The notes: generated by a model not told the origin, from the letters alone. Shown: positions 1 to 12,565, counted from the stretch's first letter. The stretch is DNA of 64,000 nt from Paramacrobiotus metropolitanus (GCF_019649055.1 NW_026570337.1:62001-126000); one strand, 5' to 3'. A program made the numbers and translations.

Positions 1-19
1 GAGAGGCCCAGCGTGCACG

Positions 20-443
20 TCAGGATAACTGCAAAAGTAAGGTTATTCCGTCAATTTGCCGGCCGTCACAAACACGGAGAGTTATACACAACATACTGCG
101 GCTGAAATTAGCCGCTTCCAGCAGCGCTGTTGTCGCCCAGTCGCTGCCGTTGGCGGTGGTGACGTTGGCGGGCCGCGAGTCGACCATGATGTCAATACGG
201 GAGTTGATGTCGGTGCGCTTCTTTAAGAGTTCCTTGACGCCTTTGCAGTGCTGCTCTATGCGGCGACTATAGCCGATGCGCAGGAAGCTGCTGACCCTGT
301 CCTCGATAACGGCGATGGAGCGCCAGCCGAAGCGGTCCATCAGATCCAGCACTTTCGCGCCGATCCCGAAGATGTCGCCGATACCAAAGGCCAGCCACGT
401 CGGGAAGCGGGTCTTGTCGTTGAATCCGGCATCCTGCGTTGTG
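20..443 (-). CDS. ANF-type receptor ligand-binding domain, internal exon
   Basis: Exon of a receptor-family ligand-binding (periplasmic-binding-protein type I, ANF_receptor) domain, the extracellular part of membrane guanylate cyclases and related receptors. The reading frame shows the family pattern FPTWLAFGIGDIFGIG followed by a VLDLMDRFGWRSIAVI strand, then a charged 'SRRIEQHCKGVKELLKKR' stretch, as in the second half of the N-lobe. The 3' acceptor is a good tttgtgcag-type site placing the exon start at 443. No clear donor is visible before the in-frame stop near the window edge, so the downstream border is uncertain and the kinase-homology/cyclase part, if present, is outside the window. 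It belongs with the exon at 2618-2963, but the phases of the two do not join directly, so a small intervening exon (about 25 residues expected from the family) is missing from my model. Cyclase identity is inferred, not seen. Confidence 0.7.
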
Positions 444-2617
444 CTGCACAACAATGCACAAATCACTTAGTTAACCGCCGAACAAGCCAGGAACTTGTTT
501 TTTTTGGCTACTCACTAGCTCATTGCCAGCACATCCAACTCTGTAATATAAACGGATAATAAGTGTTCACTAAAGGTCATGCGTATACTCTGTACTGCCG
601 GATATACCAGACAGATTAACAATGCGCACTTCCACGGAATCAAGAGAAATGGCCCGGTACATACGGGACCCGTTTCTTACACATCCAGCACTTACACATA
701 TCCAATGTTTCCACTTTCGCTTTCGCTCACTCAGGAACATTTTTAGTAGCGTTCTATATCGTTATACATTAACTGATTGATTGGTTGTTTATTGAGTAGC
801 CAAGCCGGGTACAGTTCGACTATCACATATCCTTATTCAAGAAGAACATCAAAATTAATGTGCTATGGTTGGTCAAGTCACCAAGCTTCGTTAAACACCA
901 GTAATACGCATACTATAATAATGCAACATGTACATGTCAGCGGACTGCCGTGCTTAGGGAAAATGGCCCGGTACATACTGTAGCGTCAAAAATGGGACAC
1001 ATACACTAAAACGTTTCGCTTTCGTGCACTCCGAATCACTTTTTTGTGTAAGACCGTACTAATGACAACACTGTAAGTCATTCTAAAGCTGAATAATGTG
1101 TGCACATTGTCCGGAAACGGTTTGCGCGCACAACATCCGGTTGCCGAGATATGGCGCGGGAAAATAAGCGAAAAGTTTAAATGCATTGATTGTTGTTTAC
1201 CAAGAATCTGGTTATTACCTGATCTTTTTGGAGCTTCGCTATAAAAGTCCTGGCCATAAAGTCGAAAGTGGACCAAGTTCAGTTTAAAATTTTCGAAACT
1301 GATTTTAAAATCGGGAAAAAATGTTAGAAGAAAGCTGGAATCGGATAAAAAATTTAAATGCGTTGTTGTGCACCAAGAACTTGGTTATCACCCGATCTTC
1401 TTAAACTTTGTTGTAAAATATATGTGAGAATATAGTCAAATCCGAGCCAATATCAGCTTTCCCTGGAATTTTTAAATGGATTTTCAGATGTTTGGGATTC
1501 GTTCTCAAACAGAAACAAAATTCTATGACCTAGTGCTGGTTCAGTTTCGACTACTTATAGTCAAACGTATTTTCAATCAAAGTTTCAGGAAAATTGGGTA
1601 ATTATGTGCTTGGTTTGTTTAAAAAGTGTTACGAAGAGCGCAAAATTAAGGGCGAAAGATTTAATTAAAAAGGCAGACATTAGTGCCATCTGACCGGCAT
1701 TTTCCTTAAGCGTTGCTTCCCCACTTCAGCACACAACCTAAACAATCTATTTTTAAGCTTCTGCTACGAAATGGACAGCTGAAAGTTTTTTATGAAAAAC
1801 CTTGAAACAGCCTCAACGTGGGCTGCATCGGCTGAATAGAGAAAATGGAGGGAATCCGAGCCGAGTATCAATCAGCCGCACGCATGTATTTTCTAACGAC
1901 AACAAAACCGGCATGACTTCTACTCCTTTCCGTAACGCCTCCGTCCCCACCCGGAGGGCAGCTTTCACAACTCTTTCTTCTGCCCCATTCAACGCTGCAA
2001 CAGCAGTCGACCTTGCGGTACTGTGGGGGTACTGACTTTGCCGAAAATCCATCGAAAGGAAAAAAGGAAGCTATCGTACTACTGGTAATGCGGAAGCACT
2101 ACACAAACAATTCGGAAATGACGGTGTCCTTGCGTGCTGCTAATTGCTATTAACAACGCTATCAGTTGCAAAAATTGCAACCGCCATCTGTGAGCGGGCA
2201 GATTACGGCTCTGTTAATTCTCTTTAAACCGCTTTAAAATCAACGTATTTCCTAGTTAATTCTGCTGTTGTAATTCTGTGTTTGTTGCCAATTCATGTAT
2301 TCTAACTGGCTTGTGCTAATTAAAGTATTTCCTAGTCTATCCGACTCTATCGTAATTCCACTCATTTTCTTTTTTCAAGTAGAAAACTGGTGACATTTTT
2401 AAACCGTAATTTCACTCGTTCGGGTATAAATTACTCGTATTTTCAATACAGTTGATCAGAGCTTGCGTACCTCGTGCAAAATTGGCCAGCGACTGGAAGA
2501 CCGAGGGACAAGCTGCAACACAGAAAACCGGCATGTATCGACAGGATCGAGGCGGTAAGATATCCGTACGATCAAGAGCGACGCTGATTAATAGCTTTAT
2601 GGCGCGACGTATCTTAC
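444..2617 (-). other. Intron region of the ANF-type receptor gene
   Basis: About 2.2 kb between the two recognisable receptor exons. It is AT-rich with scattered short ORFs. One open frame on the minus strand (1813-2052, roughly 80 codons) has no recognisable motif. The phase mismatch between flanking exons (phase 1 donor against an acceptor leaving one base) says at least one further small exon with length 3n+1 should lie here, but I could not place it. Confidence 0.4.
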
Positions 2618-2963
2618 CAGCGGCGACGACCATGGTGGGTCCGGTGGGTCCATCCAGCTCCAGCACGCCGTTACTGTAGATATCGGCCAACCCGACCTCG
2701 ATGGTGGACACACCGCGGGCGTCATCGGAGCAGACAGACTCGGCGGACATCTGGTGCGGGTAGAAGGTGTAGTTGTGCATCACCGCCGGATAGCGGGCGC
2801 TGAGCAGCTGCAGCGCCGCCCAGATGGACGACACGATGGGCGGACTGCCCAGGTCCGAAGCGTTGCCGGAACTTAAGGAGATCACTTTCAGCGGACTGGC
2901 GCCGGCCGCGCGCCGATCCTTGCTGAGGAAGACGAGGAGAAAAATCAACAGCAACGAATGCAT
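2618..2963 (-). CDS. ANF-type receptor, first exon with signal peptide
   Basis: First coding exon of the receptor continued at 20-443. The ATG at 2963 opens a signal peptide (MHSLLLIFLLVFLS, then a short basic stretch and AAGAS), followed by a type I periplasmic-binding fold start: VISLSSG, a helix with SSIWAALQLLSARYP, the strand NYTFYPHQ, and a conserved GVLELDGPTGPTMVVAAG segment where the family has its 'GP' ligand-pocket loop. The donor GCTG|GTAAGATA at 2618/2617 gives phase 1. The track-length frame runs on to 2412 only because the intron is open. The protein should be secreted to the plasma membrane with its N-terminus outside. No TATA-like element was identified convincingly upstream. 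Confidence 0.65.
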
Positions 2964-5502
2964 GGAATAAAATTAATGTTATGCTATCGCAGCGGCCGCA
3001 GTGTTGTCGTGCGGGCAGATTAGCGAATGATTAAACCCGGGTCGGTATGGCATAATCCGCGCTGGTGCTTTTATTATATTAATCAGCGTAACGCAGGGTT
3101 TCGGCAATAATTGCGCCCGCCGATCAGCCGGAATTCCGGAAGCGCGCGCAGTATAACACGACACCCGTGGATAAACGTAGGCTGGCTCCTTTCACTGGCC
3201 ATGAATGCCGGGAATTATGGGATTATTCGATTTGCCGGCTTCCTGCTTTCCTCTTCTCTCTCTTTCTCGCTCCAGACTCCCAGCGCGCCAACGGAAGCCG
3301 CAACACATAATGCCGGGTAATCACACTCCAAATGACGCCTTCTTCACTTTTTCACCGTGTTTTCCCCAATTACACTGTCCTGCTTCTCAATGGCCGAAAG
3401 CATTTCACGGCCAGAACTTTGCGCTGAATTCCAGGCGCGGCGAGAAAAAACTTAATCGTCGTATTTACTGGTAAATTATGCCAAATTAGCGGCTGCGTAG
3501 AAAAAGTCGGTTTCCCGTTTAGACGGTGTAATTAAATGCCGAATAATCTTCGTCGGCCGTTAATTTACTGCTGCGCCTGGAAAATTACTAATGTAATTTG
3601 TTTCGTCGGCGGGAAATGTGAGCAGCTCCGTTTCCCTGTTTCCCGGTTTAATAAACAGCACGAAATCAACGTCAGCGCGCGTCATGTGAGGGGACATGTA
3701 AATACAACAAACGCTCGCTCGGTTTGGAAAGAAAATTGTCACGGAGACTTTTTCAGGCTTATTTAGAAATCCAGAATAAAACCAGACGTATTTTGCTGAG
3801 CAATCGGAATTTCATACAGCAACAGAACGGAAACGGCAGTTTGCCGAACCGGCATACTCGTACTGCATCCGTTCCCTGGAGACTGCTGCGTGTGACAGAA
3901 GCCGTGTAATTATCATAGTGCACTTTTTATAAGTAGGATATTGTGACCTTTTGTACTCTGTATGCTGCTTTTCCGTATCTCTCACGGTATTAGTGAATGT
4001 AATAGCGGCGGAATAGTTTTTATGTCCGGCAGTCAGCTGATTACGCGGAACGCCGGCTGCCGCGTTGTTTTGATGGCTGAAAGCTGCACATCGCTGTACT
4101 GTTCTAGGTAGAGAAACATCTCATCAAGTTGTAGTTTCCGGTGAGAATACAATCAGGCTATCAGCTGATACCACCCAGCTTATTAATTACATTTTCTAAT
4201 AAGCAACGTCATACAGTTATTGGTTTATAAATGATGACGCGATGATATTACTTACATGAGTGAATATATCAGCCCTATCTGTAAAACCATATAACCGGTG
4301 CGTTTTTCAATCTGCACAAGCTTCTCCCGTAATTTCTATCGCATCAACACAGCGGCAAAACAAGATTCACGGGATACGCCAAACAGGCCCAAACTCCATA
4401 CTATGGCGCTACACGATTTACGTGTTATAGTGGCAATCGTTCATATAGAAAAGTTGGCGTGCCGCTGAATACGTGCTTTAGCTTCACGATGGAAATTGTA
4501 GGACAAGCTTGTACGTCGTTGTTGTTTGGCATAAACATCAGCGTATACGGTCCTGTTTACTTTCATTTCACCTGCACAACGCACACGTGACCGTGTTGTT
4601 TTCACCTGGATAGCCACGGCATTATATCGCCACAGCGAATTATTCCGTACAAAGAGCCAATTAGTGACGGCAAGATGGCTGACGTAGGGAACAACCTCCT
4701 CTTGTCAACAACCATCTAGTTTTGTTCTTGCAGTTATAGCGGTAACACACATCCAGATGACCGCGTTTGTAACTCACTTAGCCTTTCTATACTGATTATA
4801 CTGAACAACATTACAGTATTTCGGGAAAATCTTGAGGGCATATTTTGAACGTTAACAAACTGGGTGCGGACAAGGAATTAACCGTTTTCCTTTGCAGCTC
4901 AAACAGGGCGTACACTACTCTGACAGGGAATGACGCTGGAGTCCTGGACGTTAGCGCGGCATACAGATACAATTAAATTTTAAAGCGGATGAATGTTGTC
5001 TTAAGCGGTTCACCATGTGTGACTACCTGTTCTGAACAGCTTGCCACCAGCGTAGCATGACGACATATTATCGAAAGCTGCCCATGTTATTTCTAACCCT
5101 GATTTTATTTTTGTTTCTTAGGTTAATCTTAAGCATTCTTAGGTATTCTGAGGTTTCTTAGGTCTTACTTCTTAGGTTTTCTTAGGACGGCGTTCTAATA
5201 AATTAGGCCTGCGATCTGGTCTCTTTTCGGGTAATCGTAATCATAGCTGCTTCGTGAAGTTGCATCCTTTTTCAACCTGTACAGTCGCAAGTCCCGTCGA
5301 AGCGCTAAATAAACAATTCGAATTGAGACGCTTTAAACGCATCGTTTTAATATGTTCCGTCAAACAGAAAATCGTGGCGTTTGTTAACAGGGAAAACTGG
5401 CGTAACTGAAACCGGTTATGTTTATTTACGGCAGCTTTACAAGACTAAAACAGTCAACAGATACGGTGTCCCCGGGCCATTTAACCAGTTAAAGGTCATG
5501 GG
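2964..5502. other. Intergenic region, no gene seen
   Basis: Non-coding between the divergent starts/ends of the receptor gene and the GT31 gene. Only short frames without family motifs are present. It contains a T-rich TTCTTAGG-type simple repeat near 5118-5188 (listed separately). The promoter of the receptor gene should lie just to the right of 2963. Confidence 0.5.
5118..5188. repeat. TTCTTAGG-type degenerate simple repeat
   Basis: Repeated TTCTTAGG / TTCTTAGGT words with small changes over about 70 bp. The same word and its complement build a large palindrome at 12179-12351 and a decayed stretch near 52270-52390, so this is one dispersed microsatellite-like family. Confidence 0.6.
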
Positions 5503-8500
5503 TCAGAAGACGTGTCGCTTCCGGACGATATTCCACATCTTCTTGAACAACCACGCACTTTGCCCGGTGTGGAAGAAGTACATAGCGGGATAGGCGTCCA
5601 CCGGGTCGGCCCGCTCCAGATCCTGCACGGTGAGGCCGCTGAACTGCTTGGGCAGCTGGTACAGCATCACGTCCCCGATGACGTTCGGCAGCACCCCCGT
5701 GATGTACGTGTCGTCCACCCAGAAGGTGCGCACGTGCAGCGCCGCCCGGTACAGCGCCCCGACAAGATCCCGGGTCAGGAAGTAGCCGGCGCCCGAGCAA
5801 TACGCCGGGTAGAACTTCCCCGGGAATTCCCCCGGTGCCACGAACCATTTGCCCTTGTAGCGGGGGACGTCGGCGATCTCGTTCAAGTGGTAGCAGAAGA
5901 CGGAGCGGTGCGGGACGCCGTTGGGGAAGGTGCGCGTCATCCCGGTGAGGAGCCGGATAGAGTTGGGCAGGTCGAAGACCACGTCGTCGTCCACTTTGAG
6001 GAGGAAGCGGTAGCGGAGGTGGGAGCAGTGCAGGGTCATGTACTTGAACAGGCCCACCTGCTTCAGCGTCATGTTCTTGTAGGCCTCTTCGAAGTCCTCC
6101 TGGACGATGTCTCCGAAGCTGTCGCTTTCCTCACGCAACTGTAAACGGATACAGTTATCCCGGCGCATGATCAATTATTTCATTTTACCGCCTGGGTTAT
6201 GTACAAGCTACCTCTACTAGCTTAAATCGCCGGTACGTACTACGTGATTACTACCGGTAATGTATTGTACACTACCGAAATGCTGCTTGGCTTATAAGCT
6301 GTACATGACAAAAAAGCCTGCACTGATTGATATTACTCAAAATGACCGACGATTTAATCATAAAAAGATTGCAAAAATTAACATGGCCAGTACCACTAAA
6401 TCGGAAAGACTTGGAGATCGTGGATGCTTAACGTTGAACAATGTTGACAATTAATGTACTCGTATTTACATGTACATGCAAAAAGGCAATAAATTATAGT
6501 CGCATCTGTTAGATACATTTAATATTAAAGTCGTAAAATTAACGAGCTTTGAGCACCCGGGTGATAAACGTGAATGCCTAGTCATGAAATACACCAATCG
6601 TCTGCCATAAAGGAAATTATTTACGACCATTTATTAATTGCAACATGTAACGATAAACGTTATTTGCTAGTACCGATAATTTCCTCACCATACTGGTATT
6701 ATGTACGTATCTCATCACTCAATCTAATTCATACCGATGTATCAAACGGCTGTACCAGGTTGTATTGTACATGATTTAACGTGCTGTATACGAATGCAAC
6801 GGCTGCCATCCGGACGTAGGCAGTGCCGGTGTAATACCGGTATTTACTGTACTATTGGTACTGGTACGTAAATATTGTTGATACCGGTTAAACTGGCATT
6901 GATATTAACATCAAATTCATAACGTCTCTTGTACTGCGGCACGCTGCTGCACTTGCCTTCCGGGCTTCCGATGGCGGCGCACTGGAGTTGCGCGCAACAA
7001 AGAATATCAGCTTCATCCCGTATTTCTGCAGGATCTTCCGGTGGCCCCATGTGTCGCGAATCTGTCAGTGAAAAAAAAGGGGAAACAGACTCACAATCTG
7101 TATGCACAAGCATCGAAAAGATGCATCTGTTTTACCAACGCCCGTGATACTAATTCGTACACCTACAATATTTCCAGTATATACAATAAAAATTCATGGA
7201 ATTGCAATATTTGTGATAATATTTTGGGAAAACTGTATTATTGAAGGAACGGAAGCGCATAAAAAATGGTGTAGAATTATCTGCACGAACCAGAATGCGA
7301 TTGTCGAAGCTGCGTTGCGAGGAGTGCACCGCCACCACGGCAAAGTATTCGCCGGTGTCCGAACGGTTGCAGATGCGCTGCGGATCACCGAGGAGGTAGG
7401 GATAATCGTGCGGCGTTATCACATCCTCTGTCAAGGACAAATAACTCACTTTACGTAATTCACAGTACGAATCTCTTAGTACATAATTCATTAGTGAACC
7501 CGCAAATAATTAAATATTATCAAAGAATTTATAGAGTGACTAATTCGTTTCGACAAACTACTGATAATTAATTGTTAATAAACGAGTACATTGTATTTAT
7601 ATGTACTTCTCTGTTTAGTTTTTGCCTGTCGATCGCTCATTACCAAAGCAATACTAAATAATACTGTGTTGCATGTGAATTATGGATTTCAGAACTAAAC
7701 AGTTCCTAGCAATAAATTTAACTTATTCAGTATATATATTTAAAGATTTCAAAAGAATAGGATACAATGCGCGGTGATTAATATACGTAACATAATTTTT
7801 TAGGCAGTTAATGGAAGTTAATTAAACATATCTTACCGTTGTAAGAAAATGACAGCTGAGTTTCTAGCTGTAAATGCAAACGGCGCGGAAAGTAATGAGC
7901 ATAGAAAAGCGGATTATTATCGCGGATATTCGAGAAGCGCAGACAGCCGTCCAACTCCCAGAAGTTGGCTTTGGAACGCTCCGCCGGGGTGCTGGCTACA
8001 AACAGGTAACTCTTAATATTTTATTTTAATAAGACATATTTTAGTAATATTTTTAATATTTATTTTATTGTTTTATCTTAATATTATATTTTAATAAGAC
8101 CGGCTAACTACTGGGGAAGTTAATTATTATACGAGTATTACCAATTGGCAATTAATTATTATACGGAGTTTATACCAAATTAATTAGTGTGCGTATATAC
8201 GTATATATATGTATTATGTGCGTATGTTTCTGTAAACACATACGTTTCGCCAATAGGCGTTCCTCGTTATGCATATGCTGTCCGAAGATCACCTGCCGGT
8301 ACAACCGGCACCTCCGCTTATTTTGATTGAGCGTCCGCGCAAAATGCAGCGCCAGCGGGGCGTCCCGCGAGTGCGCATCGGGGACGGTGTCCAGCCGCAC
8401 GATATCCCCGGTCTCGGCGGTCTCACGGGCCAACGCGGCCACAGCGGAGCTATTCTCACCCAGTCCGCCGAATAGGAACACTACGTCCATGTTGCAGGAG

Positions 8501-8775
8501 CGGCCCTGCTCTCTCTCCCGCTCCCCCACGCGCCCCCGTATCACGTCGCGCACCCCGCGCGCCCCCACGCTGGTCCGCATCACCACCAGGTAGTTGGCGA
8601 TGCGCCGCTCCTCGCCTTCGCAGCCCTCCCACCCCGCCTCGTCACCTCCGAGATCGGGGCCGGGCCGGCGCGTTAGGAAGAGACTGGACCACAGGAAGAC
8701 CAGCGCGGCCACCAGGACGAAGCGCCATTCCGTCAGCCGGCGCCAGCGGAGGCCGGGCATCGCGATTCCCGCCAC
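5503..8775 (-). CDS. GT31 family beta-1,3-glycosyltransferase, five exons, 511 aa
   Basis: Type II Golgi glycosyltransferase that should add a beta-1,3-linked galactose or GlcNAc from the UDP-sugar. Exons (high to low): 8775-8293, 8011-7837, 7427-7291, 7061-6957, 6138-5503. All phases agree, giving 511 residues. Donors are GT except exon 4, which uses AAG|GCAAGT (GC-AG intron); the exon 2 acceptor (TAAG) is weak. Residues about 17-35 are a membrane anchor (WRFVLVAALVFLWSSLFL). The catalytic domain starts near residue 220 with DYPYLLGDP, then VVAVHSS, the exon-joined IRDTWG block, FGDIVQEDF, the metal-binding DDD (about 350-352, LLKVDDDVVFDLP), YPAYCSGAGYFLT (about 410-422) and WVDDTYITG (about 440-448, the EDVYVG position). 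Exon 1 also carries a second, shorter GT31-like start (see findings). Acceptor sugar and linkage cannot be read from sequence. Confidence 0.9.
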
Positions 8776-9589
8776 ACACGATTACCACAGTGATCCGTGT
8801 AAACGTACGATTTAGTGAACCATAACTGATTTAATGAGCCATTCGCGGTTTCGCCACAACAGCAACACAGATCAACTTCAGCAGTGTCCCTCAGGGGTGG
8901 TATAACGCTTCTCATCGATGACGTAAATTTGTCCGTACATCATTAAATAATAACCGGCATATATACGCATCCAGAATCAAATTCCCGGTTAATTATTTTT
9001 CCACAGATCCCTTTAATATAACGCTGAATGGATGTTGTACAATATTACTTAATGTCAAGGCAAGGTCGCTGCTAATCCGTTAGCAATATTAATCCGCAAC
9101 ATCATTTTGTTTGTGTACACGTGTGTGTGCGTGCGTTGAAAAGAAGCTGAACGTGATTATTTTTACACGGAGCAGAACGTTACCGGCAAATGTTAGTTCG
9201 AATTCTGAGCAGCAGCGGAGAAAAGAAGACAAGCGGAATGTCGGCGAGGTGAATGTGCGAAAATCTGCCCGCGAGATACGTAGAATACGGTGGCGCTTCC
9301 GTACATGTACCGAGCCGGTACAATCATTTTTATGTACAGCAGTCGTACTGTACATGGCCCAAGCACAGTACATAAACTGATATTATCAGAATACTGAGAA
9401 TATAATTACACGAACTGCTCTCTATGTACTTGTCTGAGATCCTTGCAAGCTTCATGACGATGTCATGCAATATTAATTTTTTCTTCATGTGGGATGTGGG
9501 GAAAATTTGCTAGGGATCGAAGGTGTTTAACAAATCAGGTGCAAAACTATTAATTAGTTGCAAAATTTGCTAATTAACCCAGGAAAACC
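8776..9589. other. Upstream flank of the GT31 gene, no gene seen
   Basis: About 0.8 kb upstream of the GT31 start codon on the minus strand. Short overlapping frames on both strands near 9089-9380 are mutual shadows with no recognised motif. Any promoter of the GT31 gene should be in the right-hand vicinity of 8775, but I see no clear TATA or initiator. Confidence 0.4.
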
Positions 9590-11300
9590 GGGTACTAGAA
9601 GGGATGGGACTATAGTTTTGAAAATTGGTAATTTGGGATAAAAAAATTCAATTAAGAAAAAAATATTTTTTTCAGAATTTTAGCTACCATAGGTCAAGCA
9701 GGAGATGACCATGTCGAGCTAACACGCTTGGGAACCATGTTGCTCCGACATGTTATTTATTGCCGTTTATAACAGGCGATAGAAAAATCGCACAGAATAT
9801 GCAAATCGCTTAAACGATAGGTCTCAACGAGTACTTGAACACAGGAGCATTACGATGGTCATCAAGATGACCAGTGGTCAAGGAAAATTTAGAAACGAAA
9901 AAATCCTAATATGCACCACTACATAAGCGCTACTTCGATACTTCGCAACAGTTGGTCACTTCTGCTCTACGGTTTGGACAATTGGTCACTTGACCTATTG
10001 TTGACCACAGTCCTGTTGACGCCTACACAGTGGAAGTAATACTATTCCCTGTTGTGCAACCGAACACTATAGCAGAGATTGCTAGCAGGAAGCATAGACA
10101 ACATATTCTCAAAGTGTTGTACGAGTGACCAGTTGTGCAAAAACGAGGGTATCGCGCAGCAGGGTCAATAAAGCCCTGCCAAAAAGCCTACTCGTACAAT
10201 CTAACTTACGTTTAAACTTTATAGAAAACAACAAATGCTCGTATTTACAAAGGAGGGCAGTTCTGTTAGTCGACTTGTGGTGGTAGGCTAGCCGACTCCC
10301 TAAGCATCACGAATTATCCAAATTGTGTGGGAGTGATTGATTATACTTTGCACTGTCTATGTCGGCACCGCTGCTAAATAATGCTTAGTTGCATAAACGG
10401 AGGCTGCCTTTACTCCCAAAAGCTCTCTTCCGTTATACCGACCGCTTTGCGCAGACTGGTTTCCAAAGGTTACAAGCGCTCATGAACCGGAAGGTTCAAA
10501 TGTTTTTGATGCTCAATTAGCGAAGTGTAGACACGAGATTAATAATTTTTGCAAGATTTCACACTCATTAATACAGTTTAACTCCGATATAATCTGCAAA
10601 GAATATACGATTTTTCTCTGGAACAAATAGCTGGAATAGCTGGTAGGTTACAGTATGTACATGGCAATAACGGCGTTCCATACGCAAGCAGTTACACTGC
10701 AAAATCTTTTGAATTCTGATTGTTCCGGGTAGTACGGGTCATAGCAATTTCAGAGCTACTCACAGCGGTCATTACTCAACTTGTTTGCCTTTTCTTCACA
10801 TTAATTTTAATTGCGTTTAGTCAAAAATTACGTTTTTCGAATTTCCGGTCATTGCTGACCAATGGTCACTTTACTGACCACTATGTACAAGTCAGTTAAT
10901 ACAGCTTTTTTTTAGCTTTATTTTGATTGTTTACTGTGTCTTGTAGGACGCTTCTGTCAATTAATATGAACTTTTGACACTTATTAATACAATAGTACCG
11001 TGCCCAACCGTGTCATAACCGACATGGGATTTTCAAGTGACCAGTACTGGCCAGTGGGCGTTAATTTTCGGAACTTTGCTTCATGTTTTTATAAAACTCC
11101 GCAATTAGTTCTCCCGTGATTTTTTTGGTAATTATCTGATGTGGGGGTGGCTGTACAGACAAGCAGGACCTCCGGGAGCCCAGCTAGGTCAGTTTTGTTC
11201 ATGTTTGGTCACCCTCTTTACCTTCCGGATATGACCCAGCTTACGGTTATATATTTTAAACTGTCGTCTAACATAACTTCTTTGAAACAAAACCAATAGA
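9590..11300. repeat. Dispersed repeat rich in TGGTCA/TGACCA words, copy 1
   Basis: Non-coding stretch sharing segments with 15540-15946 (for example GATAAAAAAATTCAATTAAG followed by an ATAGGTCA block, and paired TGACCA/TGGTCA words) and weakly with 18730-19270. No long ORF remains. Probably a decayed transposon family; the class is unknown. The second half (10.1-11.3 kb) has fewer recognisable shared blocks, and its right border is a guess. Confidence 0.45.
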
Positions 11301-11740
11301 AACAACCTATGATCATAACAACGGACTACAGAGAAGACGTCCTCTACCATGTCGGTCTAACACGCATAGTGTGGAACGGGTTAATTAGGAGCAAAATGTG
11401 CGGATTATGCAGCATGAAATCGTTACGAATATTTATACGCAGCTCAGCATACTGTAGTTTTAACGGGCTGATGTGCGATCTAAATTCTGAATGTTTATGG
11501 GGGCACGAATTATAAAATCGAGCTCATGAGCTTGGTTTTATAATTCAGCAACTAATTCTCCATCTTACCAATGCGCGCGGCGTTATCAGTAAATCTGTCT
11601 AACTCACAAATCAGTGCGTGAGTTTTTGCGCACTCGAGCGTTTTGACCTAAGTACAATGTCGCATCTGAATCTCAATACGTGGTAAGTTTGACAGTTTCT
11701 ATAACTGTATAACAAAGTTTTGTTCTGATAAGACTAAGGA
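11301..11740. other. No feature seen
   Basis: A short open frame (11309-11515, +) without recognised motif; otherwise unremarkable AT-rich sequence leading into the foldback-rich block at 11.75 kb. Confidence 0.3.
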
Positions 11741-11977
11741 GGACAAATCCACGGGCGCGAGCCCGTGGAAAGGATTTGGAAAGGAAATTGCCATGGAATT
11801 CCATGGAATCCGTGGATTTACGGAAATCCAAACGGATTTCCGTAAATCCAAGGATTTCGTAGTTTTCGTTGGAATACCGTTATTTAACTACCTACTTACA
11901 TAACTATGAAGAAAAAATCATTTCAATTAACTTCAACTGTTAAATTACTGCGCATTCGTCGTTAGAAACTTCATTTA

Positions 11978-12058
11978 TACGCGTATGATGGGAACATAAG
12001 GCGCGAATATGTCTTATCATAAGACATATTCGCGCCTTATGTTCCCATCATACGCGTA
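11978..12058. repeat. Perfect inverted repeat, 39-bp arms with 3-base centre
   Basis: Arms 11978-12016 and 12020-12058 are exact reverse complements around TCA; they begin with TACGCGTATGATGGGAACAT. Just upstream (11790-11870) are smaller nested palindromes built on CCATGGAATTCCATGG and ATTTCCGTAAAT. No coding potential. It can form a long cruciform or hairpin. Confidence 0.9.
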
Positions 12059-12178
12059 CATATACATCCAACGTGCATTTCGATCCGCCCAAAAAAATAA
12101 GATTAATAACCGCAAGGTAGTACGAGTTTAATTATCCACATACAAAGGTACAAACTACATTACGTACTCATTACGTAC

Positions 12179-12351
12179 ATTACGTTTTTTCATACCGTTT
12201 TCTCGTGTTCATTCTTTTCCTTTTCTCAGGGTATTCTTAGGCTTCTTAGGTTTCTTAGGTAACCTAAGAAAACCTAAGAAATCTAAGAATAACCTAAGAA
12301 ACCTAAGAATACCATTTGAAAAGGAAAAGAATAAACACAAAAAAACGTAAT
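12179..12351. repeat. Large imperfect palindrome built on AACCTAAGAA words
   Basis: Left arm starts ATTACGTTTTTTC and carries CATTCTTTTCCTTTTCTC then TTCTTAGG words; right arm mirrors it with CCTAAGAATACC, GAAAAGGAAAAGAATAA and ends AAAAAACGTAAT. Symmetry centre is TTAGGTAACCTAA near 12261. The arms are each about 85 bp with several mismatches. Confidence 0.8.
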
Positions 12352-12490
12352 CCAAGTTTAATGACCCAAGTTAAGTGATCCAAATTAAGTAATCCAACTT
12401 ATGTAATCCAAGTTAAGAGATCCAAGTCCAAGTTTGAGAAATCCGAATCCAAGTTTGAGTAATCCAACTCCGAATCCGAATCCAAGGTTC
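12346..12490 (+). repeat. Degenerate ~15-bp tandem repeat (AATCCAAGTTAAG-like)
   Basis: About nine variants of a TAATCCAAGTTAAG unit in a row, drifting to AATCCGAATCCAAG at the right end. It directly abuts the palindrome at 12179-12351. No coding potential. Confidence 0.7.
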
Positions 12491-12565
12491 AGCGCGGGCC
12501 TTTTGTATTACATCATTCGTTGATCAATTCAGTCTTTAGTTACAGTAATGAAAATGCTCTTGTAG

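Noticed and set aside
5493-5505. DR1-type nuclear receptor site (AGGTCA-T-GGGTCA)
   Set aside because: A good match, but it overlaps the GT31 stop codon and has no supporting context; likely coincidence.
5512-6144. 210-codon plus-strand ORF over the GT31 last exon
   Set aside because: Antisense shadow; the minus strand carries the DDD and other GT31 motifs.
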